A stretch of 22,508 nucleotides of DNA, from the NCBI GenBank assembly GCA_900554845.1, contig USIY01000010.1:1-22508 (forward strand), in the 5' to 3' direction. This stretch comes from an uncultured Bacteroidales bacterium. GTDB lineage: Bacteria; Bacteroidota; Bacteroidia; Bacteroidales; Muribaculaceae. The position numbers and the translations under genes are program-made. Shown here piece after piece: positions 6,933 through 15,267 of this stretch; position 1 is the first letter of the stretch, and each line of letters starts with the position of its first letter. The notes beneath the pieces are model-generated. The model worked only from the letters and a program-made list of their open reading frames with translations. It was not told the origin of the DNA and did not search any database.

Positions 6933-8771
6933 ATGGAAATCAAGCATATAATAACACTCGTCGGACTGGCGGTATCCATGCGTGCGTCTGCATGGACACC
7001 GGCCGGCGACAAAATCATGACATCCTGGGGCGAGTCGCTCGATCCTTCGAGTGTATGGCAGGAATATCCGCGCCCCATAATGGAACGTGCGGAGTGGAAG
7101 AACCTGAACGGCCTCTGGGATTATGCGATTGTCCCTGCCGGTACTTCCGGAGGTGCGGTGGAATTTGACGGACAGATTCTTGTCCCGTTTTGCGCCGAGT
7201 CCGCGCTCTCGGGGGTAGGCAAGGAAGTGGGTGAGGAGAATGCCTTGTGGTACCGGCGTGATTTCACTGTTCCGGCGTCGTGGAGAGGCAGAAATGTACT
7301 CTTGAATTTCGGTGCCGTGGACTGGAAGGCCGACATATGGGTAAACAATGTGAAGGTAGGTTCCCACACCGGCGGTTTCACACCCTTCTCGTGCGACATA
7401 ACTCCGGCACTCCGCAGTGGCGACAATACGCTTACTGTACGTGTATGGGATCCGTCGAACCGTGGTCCGCAACCACGCGGAAAACAGGTCTCGAATCCCG
7501 GTGGCATCTGGTACACTCCAGTCACGGGTATCTGGCAGACCGTATGGCTTGAGCCGGTGAACCCGGAGCATCTGAAATCTTTGCGGATATTGCCTGATAT
7601 TGACAATCACACTCTGAGTGTGAGTGCGGTACCATCGGAAACCTTGCCGGGCCAGATGGTTGAGGTTACGGTAAGTGACGCGGGTCGCACAGTGGCGCAG
7701 GCCAAAAGCATAAACGGCGAGCCTGTGGTAATTGATATGCCGCACGATGTGCAGTACTGGTCGCCGGCTAATCCTAAACTGTACGACTTGGAGATAATTC
7801 TCCGCAAACCTGACGGCAAGGTTTCGGACAGGGTGAAGAGTTATGCGGCCATGCGTAAGTTTTCGACGGCTCGTGATGAAAACGGTATTGTGCGACTTCA
7901 GTTGAACAACAAGGATATGTTCCAGTACGGACCTCTTGACCAGGGATGGTGGCCCGACGGCCTCTATACGGCGCCAAGTTATGACGCGATGGTTTATGAT
8001 GTCGACAAGACTCTGGACTGGGGATTCAATATGATCCGCAAGCATATCAAGGTGGAGCCGGCGCTGTGGTACACCTACTGCGACCGCAAAGGAATAATAG
8101 TCTGGCAGGATATGCCGAGCGGCGACAGCAATCCGGAATGGCAGAACCATCGTTACTTCGACGGCACTGAGTTGAAACGCAGCGATGCGAGCGAGGCCAC
8201 TTACCGTAAGGAATGGCGCGAGATTATGGATTGTCTGTACAATTATCCATGCATTGGTGTATGGGTGCCCTTCAATGAGGCCTGGGGCCAGTTCAAGACT
8301 CCCGAAATCACGGCCTGGACCAAGGCATACGATCCTTCGCGTCCTGTCAACCCTGCCAGCGGCGGTAATTTCTACACTTGCGGCGATATCCTGGACCTGC
8401 ATAATTATCCCGGTCCGGCGATGTATCTGTACGATGCGCAACGGGCCAATGTCCTGGGTGAATTCGGAGGCATCGGAATGGTGGTTGAGGACCACATCTG
8501 GACGCCTGACCGTAACTGGGGATATATCCAGTTCAAAACGCCTAAGGAGGTCACCGACAAATATGTGGAATATGCGGCCCGGCTCCGCGATCTCGTCCCT
8601 AAGGGATTTTGCGCAGGAGTATATACTCAGACCACGGATGTGGAGGTAGAGGTCAACGGACTGATGACTTACGACCGAAAGGTGATAAAAATAGACGAGT
8701 CCCGTGTGCGTGAGGCTAATAAAGCTCTTACATCGTCGCTTGACGAGCCCCGGCTAACCGCCGGAAATTAA
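6933..8771 (+). CDS. Glycoside hydrolase family 2 enzyme (beta-galactosidase/beta-glucuronidase-like)
   Basis: A 612-residue protein with a short signal peptide (cleavage near RASA, residue 20). Domains in order: a GH2 sugar-binding jelly roll (about 45-205; LNGLWDY, WYRRDF, NVKVGSHTGGFTPF), an immunoglobulin-like linker (about 210-310) and a TIM barrel (about 320-600). The acid/base is Glu449 in PFNEAWG and the nucleophile is most likely Glu510 in LGEFGG; both are intact. The enzyme should retain configuration and remove a terminal beta-linked sugar, or an equivalent such as alpha-L-arabinopyranose. The subgroup with NPGGIWYTPVTGIWQTVWLE is common in Bacteroidota PULs and is often labelled beta-galactosidase, but GH2 activity cannot be read from motifs. 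No C-terminal extra module is present. It lies 12 bp after the propeller gene and 22 bp before the next. Confidence 0.92.
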   Translation: MEIKHIITLVGLAVSMRASAWTPAGDKIMTSWGESLDPSSVWQEYPRPIMERAEWKNLNGLWDYAIVPAGTSGGAVEFDGQILVPFCAESALSGVGKEVGEENALWYRRDFTVPASWRGRNVLLNFGAVDWKADIWVNNVKVGSHTGGFTPFSCDITPALRSGDNTLTVRVWDPSNRGPQPRGKQVSNPGGIWYTPVTGIWQTVWLEPVNPEHLKSLRILPDIDNHTLSVSAVPSETLPGQMVEVTVSDAGRTVAQAKSINGEPVVIDMPHDVQYWSPANPKLYDLEIILRKPDGKVSDRVKSYAAMRKFSTARDENGIVRLQLNNKDMFQYGPLDQGWWPDGLYTAPSYDAMVYDVDKTLDWGFNMIRKHIKVEPALWYTYCDRKGIIVWQDMPSGDSNPEWQNHRYFDGTELKRSDASEATYRKEWREIMDCLYNYPCIGVWVPFNEAWGQFKTPEITAWTKAYDPSRPVNPASGGNFYTCGDILDLHNYPGPAMYLYDAQRANVLGEFGGIGMVVEDHIWTPDRNWGYIQFKTPKEVTDKYVEYAARLRDLVPKGFCAGVYTQTTDVEVEVNGLMTYDRKVIKIDESRVREANKALTSSLDEPRLTAGN

Positions 8772-8793
8772 CAAACAAGTTTTCATTAATATT

Positions 8794-10803
8794 ATGAACT
8801 TTATCAAAATATATACCGTGCTGCTTCTGGCTATTGGCCCTTTGCTTGCCATGGCAAATGGAGGCGTTACAGGACGGCTGCATATCAAGAATCCCGGTTC
8901 TCCCTCTGTATCGTTCCCGCTGCAGGTTGACAATTCCGGTAAGATCTCCAATGCGGAGGGTAACGACGTGACTGTTGAGGGCTCTGTTTCCGATCTTGGC
9001 GCCGGGGTGCGTAAGGTCAATGTCATCATGAAATCGCAGCATCCGGCCTATATAAGTCTTGACATGGCGTATGTCGCGGATGAGATGTCACATTCCGAAT
9101 GCGAGTTCTATCTCCCCGGATTCTGGTACCATCTTAACAACCGGTCGCCGCAAAATGCCCCCTCCGCACGCCTTTCCGACAGTTGGCAGGTACGTGAGGA
9201 TCGGCTTTCATCGCCTTTGGCGGGTGTTTTCAACACTACTGACGGGCGTTACATGACTGTAATCCGTATGCACAACGGCGACCGGGCCGACTGCACAGTG
9301 CAGAATCAGAGCGGCGAGATTATACTGCCCGGCCATACATCCGTAGGATATACCGGTTTCGCCAGCGCAGGCGGGAAAGCGTCATTGACTTTCGGATATC
9401 CATTTGTAGAGGCTCCGAAACGCTACATACGCAAGCTGACAATGATTGACCCGGTCCGTGCGTTCGAACGTATTGAACCGGGCAAGCCTGTGGAACTTAC
9501 ATGGATTGTACGCGAAGGTCGGGCCGGCGATTACGCCGGATTTGTAAGCGATACATGGAACTATTGTTACGACACTCTCAAGCCTGTCCCGGTGGATGTC
9601 AATATGAGTGATGATGAGGCCAAGGCTTGTCTGTCCCGATATTTCGATGGAAGTTATGTGGATAAATATGATTTGAAATATTTCTCAGGAGAGGGCCTCC
9701 GTACGGAGGATTGCTCCAGCAAGGGTGGCTATCAGGTTGGATTCGTGGGCCGCGTGTTGCTCAATGCATTCAATGCACTGGAATATGGAAATTCCGTAAA
9801 TCGTCCCGATTTGGTTGAGAAAGGAGAGAACATTTTCGCATCCGTTCTTGAACATGGTTTTACACCGGAGGGATATCTGATTGAAGCGGTGAATCTGGAA
9901 AACGGTAATAAGGACAATTTTCTGAGTATCCGCCGTCAGTCGGAGGGCTTGCTGGCAGTCTTGACATGGCTGGATTATGAACGTAATCGAAGCAGGAAAC
10001 ACCCTGAATGGGAAAAACGGGTGCGCGGCATGCTGGACAATATCATGACCCTGCAGTGTGAGGACGGTCATTTCCCGCGGAAGTTCAATGACGTCGGCCA
10101 ACATATCGACGGGTCGGGAGGGTCATCTTCCTGCGCGGTGATTCCCTTCACCATGGCGTACAAATATTTCAAGGACAAGAGGTATCTGGATGTCGCGCGT
10201 AAGATCGCATCGTATATGGAAAAGGAAATCATCGACAAGGCCGATTATTTCTCATCGACTCTTGATGCAGACTGCGAGGACAAGGAGGCTGCCATCTATA
10301 CCTCAACGGCTTATTATTATCTGTCGCATGTCACAAAGGGTGCCGAGCGCAGGCATTATATGGATCTGTGCCGGGAATCCGCCTATTTCTGCCTGTCATG
10401 GTATTATCTGTGGGATGTTCCCTTCTCGCGGGGACAGATGCTGGGTGACGTAGATTTCCGTTCGCGCGGCTGGGGCAATGTCAGTGTCGAGAACAACCAT
10501 ATCGATGTCTATATTTTTGAGTTCGCCTCGATTCTGGAAAAACTCGGAGAGTACTACAATGAGCCGAGATTCAGTGACTTCGCGGCTGTCATCACAGGTT
10601 CGATGCTTCAGCTTATGCCTAAGGAGGACGGCACATTCGATATCGCCAAGGCAGGTTATTATCCTGAGGTCGTACAGCACACCACCTGGGATTATGGTCG
10701 CAACGGCAAGGGTTTCTATAATGACATCTTTGCTCCCGGCTGGACTGTGGCTTCGCTGTGGCAGATGTTGTCTCCGGATCGTGTCGACGAGTTCTTTGAT
10801 TGA
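8794..10803 (+). CDS. Secreted protein with beta-sandwich plus alpha/alpha-toroid-like domain; putative glycosidase or lyase of unassigned family
   Basis: A 669-residue protein with a signal peptide (MNFIKIYTVLLLAIGPLLAMA). Residues about 25-260 are strand-rich and may form a beta-sandwich. Residues about 270-669 contain repeating helical hairpins rich in Trp, Tyr, Asp and Glu, typical of six-hairpin (alpha/alpha)6 glycosidases (for example GYQVGFVGRVLLNAFNALEY, QSEGLLAVLTWLDY, MTLQCEDGHFPRKF, AIYTSTAYYYLSHV, VENNHIDVYIFEFASILEKL). Candidate catalytic acids include Glu300/Glu305 and Asp306 (GEGLRTED), Asp424 (EDGHF) and the conserved-looking WDYGRNGKGFYNDIF near 632-646. I recognise the fold type but not a CAZy family. 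As the last gene of the operon, followed 34 bp later by a strong terminator, it probably works on the same glycan as the propeller enzyme and GH2. Confidence 0.75.
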   Translation: MNFIKIYTVLLLAIGPLLAMANGGVTGRLHIKNPGSPSVSFPLQVDNSGKISNAEGNDVTVEGSVSDLGAGVRKVNVIMKSQHPAYISLDMAYVADEMSHSECEFYLPGFWYHLNNRSPQNAPSARLSDSWQVREDRLSSPLAGVFNTTDGRYMTVIRMHNGDRADCTVQNQSGEIILPGHTSVGYTGFASAGGKASLTFGYPFVEAPKRYIRKLTMIDPVRAFERIEPGKPVELTWIVREGRAGDYAGFVSDTWNYCYDTLKPVPVDVNMSDDEAKACLSRYFDGSYVDKYDLKYFSGEGLRTEDCSSKGGYQVGFVGRVLLNAFNALEYGNSVNRPDLVEKGENIFASVLEHGFTPEGYLIEAVNLENGNKDNFLSIRRQSEGLLAVLTWLDYERNRSRKHPEWEKRVRGMLDNIMTLQCEDGHFPRKFNDVGQHIDGSGGSSSCAVIPFTMAYKYFKDKRYLDVARKIASYMEKEIIDKADYFSSTLDADCEDKEAAIYTSTAYYYLSHVTKGAERRHYMDLCRESAYFCLSWYYLWDVPFSRGQMLGDVDFRSRGWGNVSVENNHIDVYIFEFASILEKLGEYYNEPRFSDFAAVITGSMLQLMPKEDGTFDIAKAGYYPEVVQHTTWDYGRNGKGFYNDIFAPGWTVASLWQMLSPDRVDEFFD

Positions 10804-10837
10804 CAGTTTAAGGTTAATTAGTTGTAATTTATGTGAT

Positions 10838-10873
10838 TTCCGGCCGGTCTGCGACGACCGGCCGGAATTTTTT
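10838..10873 (+). terminator. Strong intrinsic terminator of the CAZyme operon
   Basis: A perfect 12-bp GC-rich stem (10838-10849 TTCCGGCCGGTC with 10856-10867 GACCGGCCGGAA), a 6-nt loop and six consecutive T. It lies 34 bp after the stop codon and just before palindromic element copy B. Confidence 0.93.
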
Positions 10874-10891
10874 GAGAAAGGAAGAATTCAT

Positions 10892-11091
10892 TTAGAGAGT
10901 GTTTGGATTTAAATCAAATTAAGATTGAGAGGCTTTTTTGAGATGATTTTGCAAGTCGAGGAGGGAGCAATTGCCACATTGCGACCGAAGAGACTTGGCG
11001 AAATCAGCCAAAAAAGCCCTCAAGATTAATTTGAAGTTTTACTTCCCACTCTCATTTTTGTTAAAACGGTTTAAATTCCAACACTCTCTTA
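10892..11091 (-). repeat. MITE-like palindromic element, copy B (inverted relative to copy A)
   Basis: A 194-bp element (10895-11088) whose ends read GAGAGTGTTTGGATTTAAA and, on the other strand, GAGAGTGTTGGAATTTAAA, flanked by direct TTA triplets (10892-10894 and 11089-11091). The core 10935-11014 matches copy A in reverse complement at 73 of 80 positions. The two arms are complementary to each other over nearly their full length (for example CAAATTAA..TTGAG on both sides), yet differ from the arms of copy A. It lies between two convergent genes and ends 31 bp from the stop codon of the MACPF gene. No coding capacity is seen. Confidence 0.8.
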
Positions 11092-11122
11092 TGGACAATG
11101 ATGGCATTTCAAGGACGAGACC

Positions 11123-13324
11123 TTACCATCCTTTCCCGCGGGGAAGAGAGAATTTGTCGGGCGTGAGCCGCTCCCGGATGGGAGTATGCGTGTAAACCGG
11201 ATAGAAGTGACGGTACTTAGTGCCGCCTGAGCAACTGCCCCACCAACTGCGGTGAGTGTAGTTGCTGTAGGAGAATTTGGTCCAGTAATAATCGAAATTT
11301 ACGTCGGTTGCAAAAGGGAATCGCATTTCTGTGCCTACGCTTGAACAGAAAATCTTGTTTTTAGTAAGTTTTGCCTTGGTGATGTCGTTCTTTTCGTCGG
11401 AATATGCCAGACCGAAACCTGTGATACGTTTGGTTGAGGTGTCACCCTCTCTTATGTATTTTACACATAGATAGTTGTTGTCGATAGAACTCCAGTTCAT
11501 TTCGGAGTCGGCGCGGGCTCCACGGATCACCCAGCCGTCGTCGTCGAGGTCGTAGTCATCTTTGTCGGCGAAACAGATATCGGCGATTCCGTTACATTCC
11601 GAAGGCCAGTCGAGGGCCACGTACCAATATTGGTCGCACTCGTCCGAGCATGTTATATAATTGTCGTTGGAAGTTTCCACGGCATGTCCGTGGATATCGC
11701 TGTTCCAACCATACTTGTTGACATACATGGGGGTATACAGTCGCTTCACTCCGAAAGCGTCGGTCATAACCCTCTGCTGTGTGCCGTCCACTCCTCCGTC
11801 GCCATTGTCGGAGTCCTTGAGCATGTACACGTCGGCCAGTATCATGCCGGGCTTCGATGCCGGAGAATGGCTGCGGTCAAGAATATACTGGTTAATGTAC
11901 CTTTCCAAAGCGGCCCTGCGGTTTGTGTCGAGCGAGAGACATGAGAGAGTTATGAGGCCTCCCGATTGCGTGCCCCCTTCGGAGGTAGGTTCTCCTAAGG
12001 CGATCAGTGCGAATTCCGGTGCGTTGGCCGGATCCATCGAGTTCAGCCATGATTCGGGATCGGTGCTGGCGTTGCCGCCGATGGACTTCACGAACATATG
12101 CTCCTTGGTGGTCTGCTGGATATCCTGTGCATAGGAATCGAAACCGACGTCCATGGAAATACCCGATTTGGTCTTTTGCTGAATAATCCAGGTACCGAGA
12201 GGATGGTCAGAAGAAATCTGACTGTTGACTTTCTTGATTCCGACGGAAACGTCGAAACTTGAGGCGGTGGAGTTCTGATAGGCGTTCTGTTTGCGGAAAT
12301 ACACAATCAGAAAACGTCCGCCCCAGACGCACGAGGTCATCGCATGTGTGCCGTAGCGGTCAAAGAGTGCATATATACCTTCCTTGGTGTTGGGATAGGT
12401 CTTATACTCTGCCGATGAAGGGTTGTTGAGCACGTCGTTCGCCTGTTCCGACAGATAGCCCACGAGTTTCTCGGGAGAATAGTCCATGAATGCCGGAAGC
12501 TTCAGGGATTTTCGCCGTGCCTTGGTGATCATCACGTTATATTCGTAATATTCGGCGGCATGGGAATCAAACTGCAAAGCCATGTCGAAGCTTCCTTGAA
12601 AACTCTTGTCGTTGAACAGCTCGAATTTGGAATTGAGTTTGCGGTTCCCGTTTATGCCCATATTGAACGCATATTGGCGTGTAGTTTCTTCATAGTCGCT
12701 GCCCGAAAGCTCATACGACATGGTGTAGGTTGTGCCGTCGTGGCCGCTGAAATCCTGCGACTCAATATAATTATACAATTCGTCATAGTCGAATATACGG
12801 GCCTTGATGTTGGTGCCTCCGATCTCGTCGGCGGCGCTCATCCCGCAGCCCCAGGAGTCGCGGATACAGTCATAGTTATACAGGTCGTCATGCTGGCTTC
12901 CTCTTTTACCCGAACGACACACAACGGTAAGGGGTTCCGGATCGTCGGATTTCGTTCCGCTTGCGCCACGCGCGGTAAGCGTGAATGTGAGCGGGAGATT
13001 TACGTTGTCAAGTTTCGGAGCCTTGATAATCAAGTAGGGCATTCCCTCCTTCACTTTGAAACTGCAATCGAGCTTGGGGAGTTTGTCCTCTATCGCCGCC
13101 TCTATTTTCTCAATCTTTACTTTGTCGGTAGTGTACAGGGGAATCTCCAGGTTTCCGTCAGAGATATTCCATTGGCGTACGCGGATGCCGTTGAATATTC
13201 CCAACTCGGACTGCACGAGCTCCGGATTGATCGGTTCGTCAGTTACAACGTCGTCGCTGCATCCCGCCAATAGGAGTGCCCCGCAGACCATGACGGATAA
13301 TAAGGTAAATCTGAAAAAACTCAT
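11123..13324 (-). CDS. MACPF-domain lipoprotein, possible BSAP-like antibacterial pore-forming protein
   Basis: A 733-residue protein beginning MSFFRFTLLSVMVCGALLLAGC; the lipobox Cys is residue 22 and is followed by SDDVVTDE, an acidic pattern favouring surface display. An N-terminal beta-rich region (about 40-140) precedes the MACPF region (about 145-480), which carries the signature YALFDRYGTHAMT (318-330) and the GG-containing bend after it. A Cys- and Asp-rich C-terminal domain (about 525-733) ending SWWGSCSGGTKYRHF may be a receptor-binding part. MACPF proteins form membrane pores; in Bacteroidales several (the BSAP family) kill related strains and are secreted on vesicles, while others have no known toxicity. 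No neighbouring receptor or immunity gene is recognisable. It is divergent from a TPR-HTH regulator gene with 237 bp between them. The domain call is firm; toxin function is inference. Confidence 0.88.
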   Translation of the reverse strand: MSFFRFTLLSVMVCGALLLAGCSDDVVTDEPINPELVQSELGIFNGIRVRQWNISDGNLEIPLYTTDKVKIEKIEAAIEDKLPKLDCSFKVKEGMPYLIIKAPKLDNVNLPLTFTLTARGASGTKSDDPEPLTVVCRSGKRGSQHDDLYNYDCIRDSWGCGMSAADEIGGTNIKARIFDYDELYNYIESQDFSGHDGTTYTMSYELSGSDYEETTRQYAFNMGINGNRKLNSKFELFNDKSFQGSFDMALQFDSHAAEYYEYNVMITKARRKSLKLPAFMDYSPEKLVGYLSEQANDVLNNPSSAEYKTYPNTKEGIYALFDRYGTHAMTSCVWGGRFLIVYFRKQNAYQNSTASSFDVSVGIKKVNSQISSDHPLGTWIIQQKTKSGISMDVGFDSYAQDIQQTTKEHMFVKSIGGNASTDPESWLNSMDPANAPEFALIALGEPTSEGGTQSGGLITLSCLSLDTNRRAALERYINQYILDRSHSPASKPGMILADVYMLKDSDNGDGGVDGTQQRVMTDAFGVKRLYTPMYVNKYGWNSDIHGHAVETSNDNYITCSDECDQYWYVALDWPSECNGIADICFADKDDYDLDDDGWVIRGARADSEMNWSSIDNNYLCVKYIREGDTSTKRITGFGLAYSDEKNDITKAKLTKNKIFCSSVGTEMRFPFATDVNFDYYWTKFSYSNYTHRSWWGSCSGGTKYRHFYPVYTHTPIRERLTPDKFSLPRGKGW

Positions 13325-13430
13325 ATTGTTGTTCTGGTTAGATTGTCTGAAGTAAAGAGGTGAATTCTTTGCAGAAAATATTTTGCAAATTTCGGCTTAA
13401 GGATCTTTTCATGCAATAGATTGATCGCTG

Positions 13431-13501
13431 AGTCTATAGACTGTACTATAGATTTCGGTCGGTTTTACGTCGGATTCAATTTATTGCGCCGTCTATATAG
13501 A
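13431..13501. promoter_or_regulatory. Candidate operator cluster between MACPF and regulator genes
   Basis: The divergent intergenic region holds a perfect 12-bp palindrome AGTCTATAGACT (13431-13442), a second CTATAGA at 13446-13452 (start-to-start spacing 12 bp from the first CTATAGA at 13434), and a variant CTATATAGA at 13493-13501. Repeated CTATAGA words upstream of both genes would suit binding of a dimeric regulator, possibly the adjacent HTH protein. This is inferred from pattern only; chance in A/T-rich DNA is possible. Confidence 0.4.
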
Positions 13502-13522
13502 TTCATTTCAGAAGAAGTTTAT

Positions 13523-13530
13523 TAAATTTG
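13523..13530 (+). promoter_or_regulatory. Possible -7 element for the TPR-HTH gene
   Basis: TAAATTTG matches the Bacteroidota -7 consensus TAnnTTTG and lies 31 bp before the ATG at 13562. No good TTTG is found 19-21 bp further upstream, so the promoter may need an activator. Confidence 0.4.
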
Positions 13531-13561
13531 CCACCATAAGTGGCGTTTAATAATTATTTTC

Positions 13562-15121
13562 ATGCACATCAAATCCATTCAGGTCATTCTTGTTTGTTGC
13601 TTTCTTGCCGCAGGGTGCAGCCGCTCCGGGGGAGAATCTGCTTCCGGAGTGTCGTCAAGAGCACAAGAGTTAAGCGACAGCGCGCTGCGAATTCTTCGTA
13701 GGGGAGGGTCATTCGGTGAAGTGGCGGCGATTCAGGAGCAGGCAATAGCGGAACTCAGGGTTCACGGCTCGCCGCAGACTGTGAATATTCTGGCAAAAGC
13801 CGGTTATCTTTATTGCAGAATGGGCGACTATAGGCGCGGACTCGCATATCTTCAGGAAGCCAATGATTCGCTGAATATCCGTCCTGGGAGTGACGGCGCA
13901 ATAGAACTCAAAGGCAATTTGGCCAATCTTTATACTCGGTTTGGACTATACGACGAGGCCCTTAAGACAAATCGCGAAGGATACTCTCTGGCACTGAAGT
14001 CAGATTCTACTTTAGCAAGCGATTTCCTTCGCTTCCGGGCCGAGACTTTTGTCCAACTGAAACAGACCGACTCCGTATTCGCATGCTTCAGGCAGGCGTA
14101 TCGCCTTGCCGATTGCAAAAGCTCGGAATATTCCGCCGACGCCAAGTCAATGGTCGTTTCCAACAGAGCCTCTTTTATGATTGATAATTATAAAGAGTAT
14201 ACTGACTCGTTGCCCTCCTTGGTCTTGGCTCTGCGGAATCTGCCGGATACAGTCGGATCCAACGGGATGAGGCTGCTCTATCTCGGCAGAGGTTATTTCC
14301 TTACCGGCCGGCAGAAGGATGGATTGGCCTTGATGCATAAGGCCCTTGATTTATATAAGGCTCGCGACGACAACGAGATGGTGGCATTCATCCTGAGGAT
14401 GATTCTTCAGAGCCATGCCGAGCAAAATATGGACCATGGAATGTCCGGACTTTTCAAGGAATATGACGTGCTGAATGATACCTTGACCGACCGGGAAATG
14501 CGCAATGCCGTACTCGGTGCCGAATTAAGGTATCAGACAGCCCTTAAGGAAGAGCAGCTCAAAGCGTTGACGGACATCAACCGACTGCATCGGAAAACCA
14601 TCTTCTATCAATGGCTTCTGATCGGCATAGGCATCATAGTCATCGGCTTGGGGATCAGAGCTGCGGTAAGATATGTGAGACGAGTACGCAGCTTGAGGCT
14701 TGCCGACAGCGAACGCATAGACCGGCTTATGGCTAAAGAAGCGAGCTTGAAGACACTGGTTGCCGAGCTGGATTCCGAAATCAAACAACAGGACAGCAAG
14801 AAGAATATAGAGGAAGTAACATCTAAGCTGGATTCCTCTCTTTTAAGCGATAAAGGTGAGCAGGCCTTTCGCCGGTCGTTCACGACCCTTCATCCACACT
14901 TCCTTATGAGATTAAGAGAAGTCTGTCCGCAGCTCACCGCTTCCAACGAACTCGTCTGTATGTTGATATATCTTCACCTTAGCAACGAGGAGATAGCTCA
15001 ATGTCTGGGAATCACCCGCATGAGCGTGAACTCGGCACGCTATCTGATACGTAAAAAACTCAATCTTGACAAGAACACCGACCTCAACGCATTCATCTGC
15101 TCCCTTGATTCCGGTTCTTAA
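13562..15121 (+). CDS. Membrane-anchored TPR regulator with C-terminal LuxR-type HTH
   Basis: A 519-residue protein. It starts with a lipoprotein-like signal (FLAAGC, Cys19, followed by SRSGG, without the acidic export signal). Residues about 35-330 are TPR-like helical pairs (AKAGYLYCRMGDYRRGLAYLQEA, GNLANLYTRFGLYDEALKTNREG). A transmembrane helix is at about 347-369, then a charged coiled coil (about 372-425), and a C-terminal HTH at about 458-502 (LTASNELVCMLIYLHLSNEEIAQCLGITRMSVN) of LuxR/FixJ type. The expected topology is TPRs in the periplasm and the DNA-binding domain in the cytoplasm, so the protein may convert an envelope signal directly into transcription. Such TPR-TM-HTH proteins are common in Bacteroidales, with few known targets. 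The divergent MACPF gene is the obvious candidate target. The adjacent downstream gene is convergent, so it is probably monocistronic. Confidence 0.85.
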   Translation: MHIKSIQVILVCCFLAAGCSRSGGESASGVSSRAQELSDSALRILRRGGSFGEVAAIQEQAIAELRVHGSPQTVNILAKAGYLYCRMGDYRRGLAYLQEANDSLNIRPGSDGAIELKGNLANLYTRFGLYDEALKTNREGYSLALKSDSTLASDFLRFRAETFVQLKQTDSVFACFRQAYRLADCKSSEYSADAKSMVVSNRASFMIDNYKEYTDSLPSLVLALRNLPDTVGSNGMRLLYLGRGYFLTGRQKDGLALMHKALDLYKARDDNEMVAFILRMILQSHAEQNMDHGMSGLFKEYDVLNDTLTDREMRNAVLGAELRYQTALKEEQLKALTDINRLHRKTIFYQWLLIGIGIIVIGLGIRAAVRYVRRVRSLRLADSERIDRLMAKEASLKTLVAELDSEIKQQDSKKNIEEVTSKLDSSLLSDKGEQAFRRSFTTLHPHFLMRLREVCPQLTASNELVCMLIYLHLSNEEIAQCLGITRMSVNSARYLIRKKLNLDKNTDLNAFICSLDSGS

Positions 15122-15141
15122 TTTGATTCTTTCGAATCAAA
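15122..15141 (+). terminator. Hairpin directly after the TPR-HTH stop codon
   Basis: TTTGATTC (15122-15129), loop TTTC, GAATCAAA (15134-15141). It is short and A/T-rich, starts on the base after the stop codon, and has no long T-run after it. It may help 3'-end formation with the stronger hairpin at 15165-15196. Confidence 0.4.
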
Positions 15142-15164
15142 AATCAATGGACTCTTGTATTTGA

Positions 15165-15196
15165 TTAAGTACCTGCGAATTTTCGTAGGTACTTAA
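15165..15196. terminator. Stem-loop terminator between convergent genes
   Basis: TTAAGTACCTGCGAA (15165-15179) pairs with TTCGTAGGTACTTAA (15182-15196) with a single mismatch and a minimal loop. It lies 44 bp after the TPR-HTH gene, in the 146-bp gap to the convergent gene, so it can act for either direction; the U-tract is weak. Confidence 0.65.
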
Positions 15197-15201
15197 ATAT
15201 T

Positions 15202-15237
15202 AATGAGGGTGAGTCAGACAATTGACTCACCCTCATT
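15202..15237. terminator. Second stem-loop terminator between convergent genes
   Basis: A perfect 15-bp stem (15202-15216 AATGAGGGTGAGTCA with 15223-15237) and a 6-nt loop GACAAT, 30 bp beyond the stop codon of the minus-strand sorting-tail gene. Read on the minus strand it is followed by A/T-rich AATATTTAAG. Together with the previous hairpin it insulates two convergent transcription units. Confidence 0.75.
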
Positions 15238-15267
15238 GTGTCCGTAATTGCGGAAGTTGTACCGGTG

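Noticed and set aside
6759..8495. A 578-codon open frame on the minus strand opposite the GH2 and propeller genes
   Set aside because: It lies fully antisense to two genes with clear domains and catalytic motifs, has no recognisable domain, and its composition (many His, Arg, Val, Ile) is typical of a complement-frame artefact of codon bias.
15165..15237. CRISPR-like pair of repeats in the convergent gap
   Set aside because: The two units are different hairpins with no shared repeat or spacer pattern; they are terminators.
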